64,000 bases of DNA from Spartobacteria bacterium (GTDB lineage Bacteria > Verrucomicrobiota > Verrucomicrobiia > Chthoniobacterales > UBA10450). Shown here one piece after another: positions 43,210 to 51,827 of the stretch (within the stretch, counting starts at the first letter, position 1; every line of letters begins with the position of its first letter). The notes beneath the pieces are model-generated. The model worked only from the letters and a program-made list of their open reading frames with translations, was not told the origin of the DNA and searched no databases. Location of the stretch: assembly GCA_003134785.1 (NCBI GenBank), contig PLCN01000018.1, forward strand, positions 62,001-126,000, given 5' to 3'. A program made the translations under genes and the position numbers.

Positions 43210-44397
43210 TCAGCGACGCAGGTCGTAGAATTCCACCAGGGCCACGCCACTCCCGTTTCCTTTGGCGCGGACAATGGCGGTGTAGTTTCCGCGCGGCAGC
43301 GAAAGCAGCATGGCGGATTCAGTATTATTGAAGGGAGCGAGTCCTGAGGAACTCACCTGATCGTAATTGGTCGACCAATCGTCATTGAAAGAGATGAGAT
43401 TGCCGTTGGAATCTCGCAATTCCAATGTGGGATCGCCCAGCGCGTTGAAGAAGCCATTCTGCTGCAATTGCGGACCGATCGCGCGCACAACAATCTCAGC
43501 ATTGGCCTGCCCGCCGCCGATGATGATTCCACCAATAAGCACGTTGCTCGAGTCGGTGTAGCCGCGGGTGCTGATGTTCGCCAATTTCGAGGTGTCGTTT
43601 TGGGAAAGATCATAAACCTCGATGAGGCCATTTCCGGCCAGCCCGCTTTTCTCTTTCAAAACGACTGTGTAAGCGGCCGGAGCCAGGGTGGTGATAATGA
43701 CCGATTCACGATCATCTCCGGGCGCCAGCTGGCTCTGCATGATCTCGGCAGCCTGCGTGTCCTTCCAATCGTCGTTCGCGAGGATCACCCCTCCGTTCGC
43801 GCCATGCAGTTCCAGGACGGGATTATCTAGCGCCGGAACGACCCCCGAGGTCGCCAGCGACGGGCCCATTCCGCGCAGCGCCACTTTCTTCGGCACCGTG
43901 CCGGTGACGATGAATCCACCGATGAGCACGGCCTGATTATGATAGGGATCATCGTTGCCAGCAGACAGGAAGGCCCGCGAGGAGATGTTAAGCAGTTGCG
44001 CTGGCGGCGGGTTGGCCTGGAATTGAGTGAGCTGAATAGCGTTCGCCTCGTAGACAATCACAAATGAGCCTTTGCCATCGACAGTCGGCACCCGCGCGCC
44101 ATTCGGTGCGTTAACGAAAGAGCCAGTCATCGGTCCGTCACTTTGGAGAAGCGTGACTACAGCGTCGCTGGCGAGGAAAGTCTGATTGCTGATCTCCACA
44201 TCCAAACTTCCGCCCAGGGCGATTTTGCCGGTGATGGAATACCAGGTCTCGACCTCGTTGCGGATTCCGATCGTCAAATCGAGATGAGATCCGGAATTAA
44301 GAGCCAGATCTCCGTCAAGGACCGCCCCTTGCGCCGGGGCCACGACGGCGTTGGAAACTGTGAGGTTGCCCTTGATCGATCCGCTACCCGAAAGCAC
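43210..44397 (-). CDS. C-terminal half of a beta-solenoid secreted protein, two ALGPSL units
   Basis: The first ATG is at 44397, but the frame is open from 44505 (GKGTFAVNPGFAYTQTAG) and is the same frame as the next ORF, separated only by the TAA at 44506-44508. The protein continues with a solenoid (GSGSIKGNLTVSNAVV), then two repeats beginning at about residues 130 and 270, with LRGMGPSLAT and VRAIGPQLQQ, LELH, NDDW and a final VALVEFYDL. There is no signal peptide at 44397. I take it as the downstream part of the gene starting at 45810. Confidence 0.85.
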   Translation of the reverse strand: MLSGSGSIKGNLTVSNAVVAPAQGAVLDGDLALNSGSHLDLTIGIRNEVETWYSITGKIALGGSLDVEISNQTFLASDAVVTLLQSDGPMTGSFVNAPNGARVPTVDGKGSFVIVYEANAIQLTQFQANPPPAQLLNISSRAFLSAGNDDPYHNQAVLIGGFIVTGTVPKKVALRGMGPSLATSGVVPALDNPVLELHGANGGVILANDDWKDTQAAEIMQSQLAPGDDRESVIITTLAPAAYTVVLKEKSGLAGNGLIEVYDLSQNDTSKLANISTRGYTDSSNVLIGGIIIGGGQANAEIVVRAIGPQLQQNGFFNALGDPTLELRDSNGNLISFNDDWSTNYDQVSSSGLAPFNNTESAMLLSLPRGNYTAIVRAKGNGSGVALVEFYDLRR

Positions 44398-44505
44398 TCC
44401 CCCAAAAATGTTAATGCTATCCCCGTTGAGTGCGCTGTTGTTTACCGTCGTCCCGGCAGTCTGCGTGTAAGCGAAGCCGGGGTTTACGGCGAATGTTCCC
44501 TTGCC

Positions 44506-45810
44506 TTAGGGGAACTCCGGGATCCCGCCAAGATTCTCCATCGTTTCGATCTTGCCCTGGTTCGTGAAGTTCCCCGAGGGGCTGAAATCTTGAATCGGTC
44601 CCAGAATGAACGTTCCCGTGGCGAGGTTTTCACTGAAGTTCCGCAACCCATTGCCGCCAGATGAGTCGGCAATGCCGCTGTTTCCAATCAAGGTCAGCGA
44701 AGAGCCATTACGAACAATATCGGCCCCGCCAAAGCGGAGCACCGCTTCATCAATCAGCTCGAAGACACCGCCGCTGAGGGTGCGAGTGCCCGGATCGAAA
44801 TTAGCGAATGATCCCGTCACGCTGAAAGTGGATCGTTGCGAGGAGAGTAATCCATCATTCTGGAAGGAGCCGAGGGTCGTGAAATTGCGCGCGTAAAGAT
44901 AAAAGCTCGCGCCCGACAGATTGTGCGCGAAATTTCTCAACCCATCGTTTCCGGCCAGGTCGGCAATCCTCGACGCGGCACCGCCCAGCGAGATAAAGCT
45001 ACCGTTGTTTACGATGTCGGCGCCGTTGAAACGTATCTCCTGCAGCGGTCCCGGATCCGTAACGCTGTAGGGGATCAAGAACTTCCCGCCGCGGAGAGTT
45101 CGATCGGCGGGATCAAAATTTGTGAGGGCCACAGTCGCAGTGAATACGGTAGACGCACTTGCGTCTCCAACGCTAAGCGTCCCGTCGTTGGTAAACGGGC
45201 GAGCGATGGTCAGACTGTTGGCGAAGAGAGCAAGTTCTCCGCTACTGTCGATTCGCGCGAGGTTTCGAAGTCCGTCATTTCCGAGTTCATCTTTTACCGT
45301 GCTGAGCGGGCCGAGAAACAGTGCTCCCTCACTCAGCGTGATGACATCGGCGCCGTTGAACTGAAGAGTAGCATGACCGCCCCCATCGTTACCGATGCTG
45401 TATCTCCCGCGCAGAGTCTTTCCGGAGAAGGTCGAGAGCGTTCCAGCGTTGAACAAGCTGGGAGCGGTGCCGTCGGAGGTGATGATCACGTGAAAGAAGT
45501 CGTCGACCGGAATCGCTGTTGTGCCGGTAACCGTAAACGTCCTGTTCGGAAAGTAAGCGTATCCGGTTAAGTTGAGGTTCGAGACCGTGGCGCTTACATC
45601 AACTACGATGGTCGCCTGGTCGGGAATCGTAACGTTGTATTGCTTGCCTGCGATATTGGCTGGGACCTCGGCCGGCATCCAGCAATTCGGGTCGCTGTAG
45701 GTCTGCTGGCAACCCCCATCGTAAGTGGAATTCACCACGGTTTGGGCAGCAGCAAATTCGCCCAATACGAGCAGCGTGAAAAGCGGAGCGAGGTTGCGGA
45801 GGGAAAGCAC
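44506..45810 (-). CDS. N-terminal half of the same beta-solenoid protein, cut by an in-frame TAA
   Basis: GTG 45810 gives MLSLRNLAPLFTLLVLGEFAAAQ, a signal peptide, then an autotransporter-like beta-solenoid of repeating NGADIV, NDGLRNLA and GNDGLRNFA segments. It ends GGIPEFP* at 44508-44506. The next codons in this very frame (GKGTF...) join the downstream ORF, so the two would form one 866-codon gene but for this stop. Solenoid type resembles passenger domains of Verrucomicrobia adhesins. No enzyme motif seen. Confidence 0.85.
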   Translation of the reverse strand: MLSLRNLAPLFTLLVLGEFAAAQTVVNSTYDGGCQQTYSDPNCWMPAEVPANIAGKQYNVTIPDQATIVVDVSATVSNLNLTGYAYFPNRTFTVTGTTAIPVDDFFHVIITSDGTAPSLFNAGTLSTFSGKTLRGRYSIGNDGGGHATLQFNGADVITLSEGALFLGPLSTVKDELGNDGLRNLARIDSSGELALFANSLTIARPFTNDGTLSVGDASASTVFTATVALTNFDPADRTLRGGKFLIPYSVTDPGPLQEIRFNGADIVNNGSFISLGGAASRIADLAGNDGLRNFAHNLSGASFYLYARNFTTLGSFQNDGLLSSQRSTFSVTGSFANFDPGTRTLSGGVFELIDEAVLRFGGADIVRNGSSLTLIGNSGIADSSGGNGLRNFSENLATGTFILGPIQDFSPSGNFTNQGKIETMENLGGIPEFP

Positions 45811-45895
45811 GGCCGAGCGTTACATGCCCCACTTTTTCTGTAAAGCACTAACTATGTCCCAGCCAGCAGCGCGCCTTTCGTTTCCAGTCCGAGAC

Positions 45896-47737
45896 TTAAT
45901 CCGGCGTCTCGTTTCTTCGACCGAAGCGCGCGTCCGAGGGGATTCGGAAGGGCGGCGTCTCTCCGCCCAAAATTCGAGCGGCGGTAACGAGCGCCAGATG
46001 CGAGAAGGCCTGCGGAAAATTCCCGAGCTGGCGTTTCGCGCGCGGATCGTATTCTTCGGCGAGAAGACCGAGGTCGTTGCGCAGGGCGAGCAAGCGTTCG
46101 AACAATTCGCGCGCTTCTTTTTCCCGGCCAAGCATATGCAAAGAACCGGCCAGCCAAAAAGAGCAGGCCAGAAAAGCACCTTCCCCGCCCGGCAATCCAT
46201 CGACGTCCTCTTCCTGCGGTCGATAGCGCAACACGAGACCGTCCTGCATAAGCTCGCGTTCAATCGCCTCGATCGTGCCTCGCACCCGTTCGTCAGTAAT
46301 GGGAAGAAATCCGGTGAGCGGCATCAAAAGGAGACTCGCGTCCAGCGCATCGGACCCGAAGTACTGGGTAAATGCTTTCTTCTCGACGTTGTAGCCGCGC
46401 TCGCAAACCTCCGCGTGAACTTGATCGCGAATTCTTTGCCAGCGCTCGCGGTGTTCCTCGCCCTCGCAGCCACATTCCTCCACCAGTTTAACAGCACGAT
46501 CGAATGCCACCCAAGCCATCACCTTTGAATGCGTAAACTGTTTGCGGCCGCCGCGCACTTCCCACATTCCCTCGTCCGGGTTTTGCCAGTTTGCTTCCAA
46601 AAATTTCATCAACTCGACCAGCAACGCCCAGTCCGGCTCTTCCATTTTGATTCCGGCCTGATCGGCCTGAAACATCGCGCCCAATATTTCGCCATAGACA
46701 TCGAGTTGAAATTGGTTTGATGCGCCATTGCCGATGCGGACTGGCTTCGAGTTTTCGTAGCCGGCCAGCCAGGGGATTTCGTACTCGTCGAGCCGGCGTT
46801 CGCCCCCGATGCCATAGATGGCTTGCATTTGCGCCGGGCTCCCGGCGATGGCGCGCAGGAGCCATTGACGCCACGATCTTGCCTCCTCGCGATAGCCGGC
46901 GCCCACCAGGGTGATCAGGATAAATACGGCATCCCTTAGCCAGCAGAAGCGGTAATCCCAGTTGCGGACGCCTCCTACTTCCTCCGGCAACGAGGTCGTG
47001 AGCGCGGCGACCATGCCGCCGGTCGGCGCGTAGGTTAATCCCTTAAGCGTGATGAGTGAGCGTACGATCGCGTCACGCCATTCTCCTTTGATCTCACTTT
47101 GTCCCGACCATTCCAGCCAATATTTCTCCGTGTCGCGCAGGGCGTGCTCGGCATTTACTTCTTTGGGCGGCTCTGTGTGAGACGCGAACCAGGTCAAGAC
47201 AAACGGGACGCGATCCCCTTCGGCCACGGTAAACTCGGCAACCGTGGTCAGATCTTTGCCGGACGTTTCAATCGGAGTTCGCAAGACCAAAGCGTCAGGT
47301 CCCGCAATCCCCTCGAGTCCGCCGTTACGCTTCCGGACCCAGGGAACGATCTGCCCGTAGTCGAAACGGATGATCAACTCCATCTGCATCCGCACTTCGC
47401 CCCTGATTCCTTCAACGATCCGAATGATGTCGGGATTCTCCCCGCGCGGCGGCATGAAATCGATCAGGCGCACGGCGCCGCTTTTCGTTTCAATTTCTGT
47501 CTCCAGGATGAGCGTGTCGTCTCGATACCGACGACGCGTCTTCTCGACCTCTTCCTCGGGGAAAAATCGCCAGTGGCCATTTTTATCCTCACCCAGCAGC
47601 GAAGCAAAGCACGCCGGTGAATCGAACCGCGGGAAGCAAAGCCAATCAACGCAGCCGTCGCGGCTGACGAGCGCGCCCGTCTGCGTGTCGCTCAGGAATG
47701 CGTAATCTTCGATCCTCGCCATCTGCTGTTTGATCAT
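45896..47737 (-). CDS. Glycoside hydrolase family 15 (glucoamylase/trehalase-like)
   Basis: 613 residues beginning near MARIEDYAFLSDTQTGALVSRDGCVDWLC, the family opening; ATG at 47737 or 47722 are both possible starts (MIKQQM is the longer one). The N-terminal beta domain has WRFFPEEE and VRLIDFMPP; the (alpha/alpha)6 barrel carries GVRNWDYRFCWLRDAVF and EVRGGRKQFTHSKVMAWVAFDRA. GH15 enzymes of this layout hydrolyse starch-type glucans or trehalose in the cytoplasm; no signal peptide is present. It runs against the solenoid gene. Confidence 0.9.
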   Translation of the reverse strand: MIKQQMARIEDYAFLSDTQTGALVSRDGCVDWLCFPRFDSPACFASLLGEDKNGHWRFFPEEEVEKTRRRYRDDTLILETEIETKSGAVRLIDFMPPRGENPDIIRIVEGIRGEVRMQMELIIRFDYGQIVPWVRKRNGGLEGIAGPDALVLRTPIETSGKDLTTVAEFTVAEGDRVPFVLTWFASHTEPPKEVNAEHALRDTEKYWLEWSGQSEIKGEWRDAIVRSLITLKGLTYAPTGGMVAALTTSLPEEVGGVRNWDYRFCWLRDAVFILITLVGAGYREEARSWRQWLLRAIAGSPAQMQAIYGIGGERRLDEYEIPWLAGYENSKPVRIGNGASNQFQLDVYGEILGAMFQADQAGIKMEEPDWALLVELMKFLEANWQNPDEGMWEVRGGRKQFTHSKVMAWVAFDRAVKLVEECGCEGEEHRERWQRIRDQVHAEVCERGYNVEKKAFTQYFGSDALDASLLLMPLTGFLPITDERVRGTIEAIERELMQDGLVLRYRPQEEDVDGLPGGEGAFLACSFWLAGSLHMLGREKEARELFERLLALRNDLGLLAEEYDPRAKRQLGNFPQAFSHLALVTAARILGGETPPFRIPSDARFGRRNETPD

Positions 47738-47777
47738 ACCAACCCGCGACTAGTGCAAGGTAGATCGCGCGTGCTTT

Positions 47778-47899
47778 CTGTAGCGAGGGTCTAGTCTCTC
47801 CGCCGTAGTCGGCGAAGGAGGATGACCGCCGAACGGAACCGTGCCAAGCAAACCACCTAATTTCGCCGCGCGTCCGGCGGTCATAGACCGCCGCTACAG
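47778..47899. repeat. Palindromic repeat, family A, with a decayed left arm
   Basis: Left CTGTAGCGAGGGTCTAGTCTC and right GGCGGTCATAGACCGCCGCTACAG-type end with an inner GATGACCGCCGAACGG. Fills the gap between divergent genes. Confidence 0.75.
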
Positions 47900-47942
47900 G
47901 ATGTTGATTGGCGAGCCGTGTTTGCAAATGCCACGTTGCCGC

Positions 47943-48620
47943 ATGTCCGACTCGTTCGTTGAAGCCACCCACCTCATCGACCTCAGCCACACCGTCGAGC
48001 ACGGCATGGTCACCTACAAAGGCCTGCCCGCGCCGATCATCTGCGATTATCTGAGTCGCGAAGCATCTCGCGCGCGTTACGCCGAGGGGACCGAATTCCA
48101 GATCGGCCAAATCGAGATGGTCGCGAATACGGGAACGTATATCGACAGTCCGTTTCACCGCTATGCTCATGGCAAGGATTTATCCGAACTCACGCTGGAA
48201 TCGCTGGCGGATCTCGATTGCGTCGTGGTCCGCGCGACCGAGCGGAGTGGGCGCCCGATCGATCAGCTCCCGATCGATCTCGCGACCTTGAAGGGAAAAG
48301 CGCTCCTCGTCCACACGGGATGGGACGCGCACTGGCGCACCGATCGCTATTTCGAAGGTCACCCGTATTTGACGGGCGATCTCGCGTGCCGGCTCGTCGA
48401 TGCCGGCGTCACGCTTGTCGGCATCGACTCCTTCAACATCGACTGCACCGACGATGGAAATCGCCCGGTGCATTCCGCGCTGCTCGGCGCCGGGATTCCG
48501 ATCGTGGAGCATCTCTGCGGGCTCGCCGCGCTTCCTGATCGCGGCGCGCGTTTTTTTGCCGTGCCGGTGAAGGTCAAGGGAATGGGCACGTTCCCCGTTC
48601 GCGCCTTCGCGCGCGTGTAA
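47943..48620 (+). CDS. Cyclase-family hydrolase (kynurenine formamidase-like)
   Basis: 225 residues from ATG 47943 (MSDSFVEATHLIDLSHTVEHG); the longer open frame begins in the repeat and is rejected. LIDLSHTVEHGMVTYKG and LLVHTGWDAHWRTDRYFEGHPYLTGD match the cyclase family, as does VGIDSFNID. The usual metal-site HxGTHxDxPxH motif reads ANTGTYIDSPFHRY here, so two of the usual histidines are replaced; catalysis may differ. Likely cytoplasmic. A 21-bp hairpin follows. Confidence 0.85.
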   Translation: MSDSFVEATHLIDLSHTVEHGMVTYKGLPAPIICDYLSREASRARYAEGTEFQIGQIEMVANTGTYIDSPFHRYAHGKDLSELTLESLADLDCVVVRATERSGRPIDQLPIDLATLKGKALLVHTGWDAHWRTDRYFEGHPYLTGDLACRLVDAGVTLVGIDSFNIDCTDDGNRPVHSALLGAGIPIVEHLCGLAALPDRGARFFAVPVKVKGMGTFPVRAFARV

Positions 48621-48630
48621 GATCGCTTTT

Positions 48631-48698
48631 CCTACTCGTGCTCGTGATCGCTATCTTTGATCGAAAGAAACTGCCATGCGATCACGAGCACGAGTAGG
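48631..48698. terminator. Perfect 21-bp hairpin between converging genes
   Basis: Bases 48631-48651 are fully complementary to 48678-48698. It lies 10 bases after the cyclase gene and 28 bases before the 3' end of the GNAT gene on the other strand, so it can terminate both. The arms have the composition of the other intergenic palindromes. Confidence 0.7.
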
Positions 48699-48726
48699 AG
48701 AAAGGAATTCCGAGAGCAATCTTGCA

Positions 48727-49218
48727 CTAGGCTGCTCCTGACGCAGCGAGTTTTGCGATGCCCTCCTGCGTGAGACGAAACACGGTCCACTCCGTCATCG
48801 GTTCTGCACCAAGCTTCTTGTAGAACTGGATCGCGGGATCATTCCAATCGAGCACCGCCCATTCCATTCGTCCGCATCCGCGCTCTTGCGCGATCTGGGC
48901 CAGCCGCTCCAGCAGCGCGCGACCGTAACCCTTCCCCCGCACAGATGGTCGAACAAAAAGATCTTCGAGATAGAGTCCCGGCCGGCCGAGCCAGGTCGAA
49001 AAATTGTAAAAGTAAACGGCGAACCCGACCGGCTCTCCTTCTTCGAGCGCCAGCAAAACTTCCGCGGAACGTCTGGGTCCAAAAAGCACTTCGCGCAATC
49101 CCGCTTCGTTCGCCACGACCGCATCCGGCGCCCGCTCGTAGTCCGCCAGCTCGCGGATCAAGCTCAGGATGATCGGCACATCCGCTTCCGTGGTTGTTCG
49201 TATTTCAAAATTTGTCAT
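48727..49218 (-). CDS. GNAT-family acetyltransferase
   Basis: 163 residues from ATG 49218 (MTNFEIRTTTEADVPIILSLI). The acetyl-CoA loop is LFVRPSVRGKGYGRALLERL and the later GRMEWAVLDWNDPAIQFYKKLGA is the family's motif B. The substrate is unknown. The frame is open another 27 codons upstream in repeat-like sequence. Confidence 0.88.
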   Translation of the reverse strand: MTNFEIRTTTEADVPIILSLIRELADYERAPDAVVANEAGLREVLFGPRRSAEVLLALEEGEPVGFAVYFYNFSTWLGRPGLYLEDLFVRPSVRGKGYGRALLERLAQIAQERGCGRMEWAVLDWNDPAIQFYKKLGAEPMTEWTVFRLTQEGIAKLAASGAA

Positions 49219-49242
49219 AAAGAAAATTTCTGAGGTGCGCCC

Positions 49243-49348
49243 GGTAGCCGCCGCCTGCCTGCCACGCCGAAGCAAAGCGAAGGAGGGTGGGCCGCGCAAT
49301 CTCGGCTAACAATCTCGATCTCACGCTTCGCACAGCGAAGCGGCTACA
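49243..49348. repeat. Palindromic repeat, family B
   Basis: GGTAGCCGCCGCCTGCCTGCC at the left, GCTTCGCACAGCGAAGCGG and CTACA at the right. It ends immediately at the 3' end of the GT39 gene (stop at 49350). Confidence 0.8.
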
Positions 49349-49349
49349 T

Positions 49350-50948
49350 TCACCGCGCCGCCGGTTCAAGTTTATAGATTGTAAGCTCCGGCGTCGCCTC
49401 GACAAGTGTTGCGCTCGCCGCCAAACGTTCTGCAAACTCGCGATAATATTTCGGCCACCAATCCGTTCCCCGATAAAAAACCAGATGAGTCGCGCCGCGG
49501 TTCCGCAGCTTCTCGAGATCCGCGATGATCTGCGCGCTATCGAACGGATTTCCCTGGTAAATTCCTTCCTCGAGAAAATGCCATCCCTTTCGGTGCGCGT
49601 AATAAAACACGGTCGGATCGCCATCGTCCGCGGCAATGATCAACGCGCTTGGTGTCGTCGCCTCCTTCAACTCGAGACCGAGATTTCGCAGTCCTGCCCC
49701 AGAGGGACGGTAAAGTGGACGCGCACAATGAAACGAAGAAATTCCAAACGCGGCCGCCAGGAGAATAGAGCCCATCGCCGAAATAACGCGGGGAGCTCCG
49801 AGCCGCGACGACGCCCATTGGCAGGCGCACCCGGCAAAGGCCGCGGCGATCGGAACCAGCGGAAGCTGATACCATTGATGGCGATTCCCCCACCCGACGA
49901 AAAAAATAAACGCGACCATCGCGGCGAACCACCAATGGAAAATCCCGGTGAATTTTCCGCGCGGTGCAACGAACACGCCGGCCACGGCCAGCGCGAACAG
50001 CAACGGAGTGAGACTCGAGCGGACCGTCTCCTCTGCGATTTTCCAATACCACGCCGGATTCATGATCCGAAAACCGCCGCCGCCGAAAAAGTGATACGGA
50101 TAAAAAGTTTCCGCGATCCGATGGGCGTGCCAATACCAGATCGCGGAAGGCACCAGTGCGATCAGGGCGAAGAGCCAAAGTTCCCAATTCGCGAGAAGAC
50201 GCTTCAGCAAATCCCTCCACGGAGCGGCGGTCTCCAGACCGCCGTCTTCGTTTTCGCAAAGACCCACGCTCGCCAGACCCCGGTTGTCAGAGGGCGGTTT
50301 GGAAAGCGCCCCTCCTTGAGGCGAAAATTTCGGGCGGTCATAGACCGCCGCTACAGCCAGACAGAACAACGGCGCACCAATCACCGCGGTCGGCAATTTA
50401 ATCAGCAATGAAAGCGAAATGAGCAGAGCAGACGCGATCAGCGCCCTCCGATCATTTCGCTCGACCCACTCGAGAAAAAAATACATTCCCGCAATCGCCA
50501 GACTTAACGACGGAATGTCCGGCATAAACACGCGGCTCGCGACGATGCTGAGCGGCGCGAACGCGTAGAAAAACGTCGCCCAGATCGCCGCGACTTCTCC
50601 GAAAATCCTGCGCACGAGCAGAAAGAAAAACGGCAGCGCAGCCGCAAAAAAAATTACTCCCTGGATCCGCCCGACCCATTCCTGCACACCCGTGACCTGG
50701 TAACAAAGCGCCGCCGCGAAAGGCAGAATCGGAAATTCGGTGCCCACATATCCCTTGGCATTTCCCGCCCAATCGATTTGCGGCCGGGTGAAATGAAAAC
50801 CGTTTTCGAAATAATTCCGCGCAATCGCCGCCACGTCGCTTTGCCGCCAGCTCCAGCGATCGACGAACGGTTGTTCGATCTGGATCAACCGCACCACCAC
50901 CGCGGCCAGCACGATTAAGCCGACGATCCATTTCGACCGACTAGACAT
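49350..50948 (-). CDS. Glycosyltransferase family 39 (ArnT/PMT-like) membrane enzyme with a repeat-derived insert
   Basis: 532 residues from ATG 50948 (MSSRSKWIVGLIVLAAVVVRL). The first loop has SWRQSDVAAIARNYFENG, typical of the GT-C family, with about ten membrane helices after it. The family moves sugars from polyprenyl phosphate to lipids or proteins in the periplasm. Between two helices the sequence LAVAAVYDRPKF, followed by GGALSKPPSDNRG and GGLETAAPW, is repeat-derived (see 50221-50356). No partner gene is adjacent. Confidence 0.88.
   Translation of the reverse strand: MSSRSKWIVGLIVLAAVVVRLIQIEQPFVDRWSWRQSDVAAIARNYFENGFHFTRPQIDWAGNAKGYVGTEFPILPFAAALCYQVTGVQEWVGRIQGVIFFAAALPFFFLLVRRIFGEVAAIWATFFYAFAPLSIVASRVFMPDIPSLSLAIAGMYFFLEWVERNDRRALIASALLISLSLLIKLPTAVIGAPLFCLAVAAVYDRPKFSPQGGALSKPPSDNRGLASVGLCENEDGGLETAAPWRDLLKRLLANWELWLFALIALVPSAIWYWHAHRIAETFYPYHFFGGGGFRIMNPAWYWKIAEETVRSSLTPLLFALAVAGVFVAPRGKFTGIFHWWFAAMVAFIFFVGWGNRHQWYQLPLVPIAAAFAGCACQWASSRLGAPRVISAMGSILLAAAFGISSFHCARPLYRPSGAGLRNLGLELKEATTPSALIIAADDGDPTVFYYAHRKGWHFLEEGIYQGNPFDSAQIIADLEKLRNRGATHLVFYRGTDWWPKYYREFAERLAASATLVEATPELTIYKLEPAAR
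50221..50356. repeat. Family-A palindrome inside the GT39 gene
   Basis: GGAGCGGCGGTCTCCAGACCG at the left (with GCCGTC), GGCGGTCATAGACCGCCGCT and ACAG at the right, and GGCGGTTTGGAAAGCGCC in between. All is in frame, with no stop. A related fragment GGAGCGGCGGCTTCCAAACC lies at 50983-51027. Confidence 0.8.
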
Positions 50949-50982
50949 GACTTGGTAGTAACGGCGTCGGGAAAGATTACAA

Positions 50983-51027
50983 GGAGCGGCGGCTTCCAAA
51001 CCGCCGAGCGCACATTGGGAAAGCGCC
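50983..51027. repeat. Partial palindrome of the GGAGCGGCGG type
   Basis: GGAGCGGCGGCTTCCAAACCG, followed by CCGAGCG and GGGAAAGCGCC. Same unit as inside the GT39 gene (50221-50330) and, reversed, at 36366-36420. Confidence 0.65.
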
Positions 51028-51099
51028 TACCTAGACGGATCGCGTCTTGACAAACGGCGTCGTTAAAGTCAATCGAGTACAGGCGCTCCGCCGAACGGA

Positions 51100-51633
51100 A
51101 TGAAAACCGCTGTCGTTATTGCCGCTCTCTCGTTCGCGCTCATGGGCGCGTCTCGTGTTCGCGCTCAGGAGGAACCCAAGCTCGTGCCCGACGTGGTGGA
51201 TTTTTCCAAACTTCTGCCGATGCTGCCTGAGGCACCCGCGGGTTGGACCGCGGACAGACCGGATGGCTCCACTGTCGATGCCGGCGGATTCAAAATCACG
51301 AATGTCCATCGCGATTACAAAAAAGGCACAGCCGACAATGCGCCCACGACCGCGATCAGCATCCTCGATTCGGCGGCCAACCCGGATTACGTCGCGGCCA
51401 CCACCGCGGCCTGGACCATGACTACTTCAACTCCCGAAGGTTACACCAAGGCGCTCACGATCGATGAAATCCCAGGCTTCGAAACTTTCGAAAACGAAGG
51501 AAAGCACGGCACGCTTTGGCTGATGGTGGCCAAGCGTTACGTCCTGCAAATCGAGACCCAGGGCCAGGACGCGAAAGATCTCCAGGACTGGCTCAAGCGC
51601 GTCGACCTGAAGAAACTGGCGGGAGTAAAGTAG
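51100..51633 (+). CDS. Secreted hypothetical protein
   Basis: 177 residues. A signal peptide ends RVRAQ (residue 23). The rest has one compact domain with TAWTMTTSTPEGYTKAL-like stretches and a final LQDWLKRVDLKKL helix; I recognise no family. Comparable in size and pattern to the 57172-57753 product (a C-terminal YVLQI/FVNEYA-like pattern), but not clearly related. It is followed by a MITE-type repeat 11 bases after the stop. Confidence 0.6.
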   Translation: MKTAVVIAALSFALMGASRVRAQEEPKLVPDVVDFSKLLPMLPEAPAGWTADRPDGSTVDAGGFKITNVHRDYKKGTADNAPTTAISILDSAANPDYVAATTAAWTMTTSTPEGYTKALTIDEIPGFETFENEGKHGTLWLMVAKRYVLQIETQGQDAKDLQDWLKRVDLKKLAGVK

Positions 51634-51644
51634 CTCGAATTTGC

Positions 51645-51805
51645 GTGTCATCCCGAGCCGCGCAGACGGCGAGGGACCTCACACCTACAAGTTGCGTCAC
51701 ACAAATTAAACCGACGCGCAGCTCAACGTAAGCGCGTGATGCAACGCGGAAGCGTCCGAGCGCCTGCGAGGTCCCTCGCCGTTCTGCCGCGGCTCGGGAT
51801 GACAC
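51645..51805. repeat. 161-bp inverted-repeat element, family D, copy 2
   Basis: Ends are GTGTCATCCCGAGCC and GGCTCGGGATGACAC. The core includes CGTAAGCGCGTGATGCAACGC, which matches the GTTAACGCGTGATGTAGCGC core of copy 1. No coding potential. Confidence 0.85.
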
Positions 51806-51827
51806 ACAGTTTTCGCGCGGCACGCCG

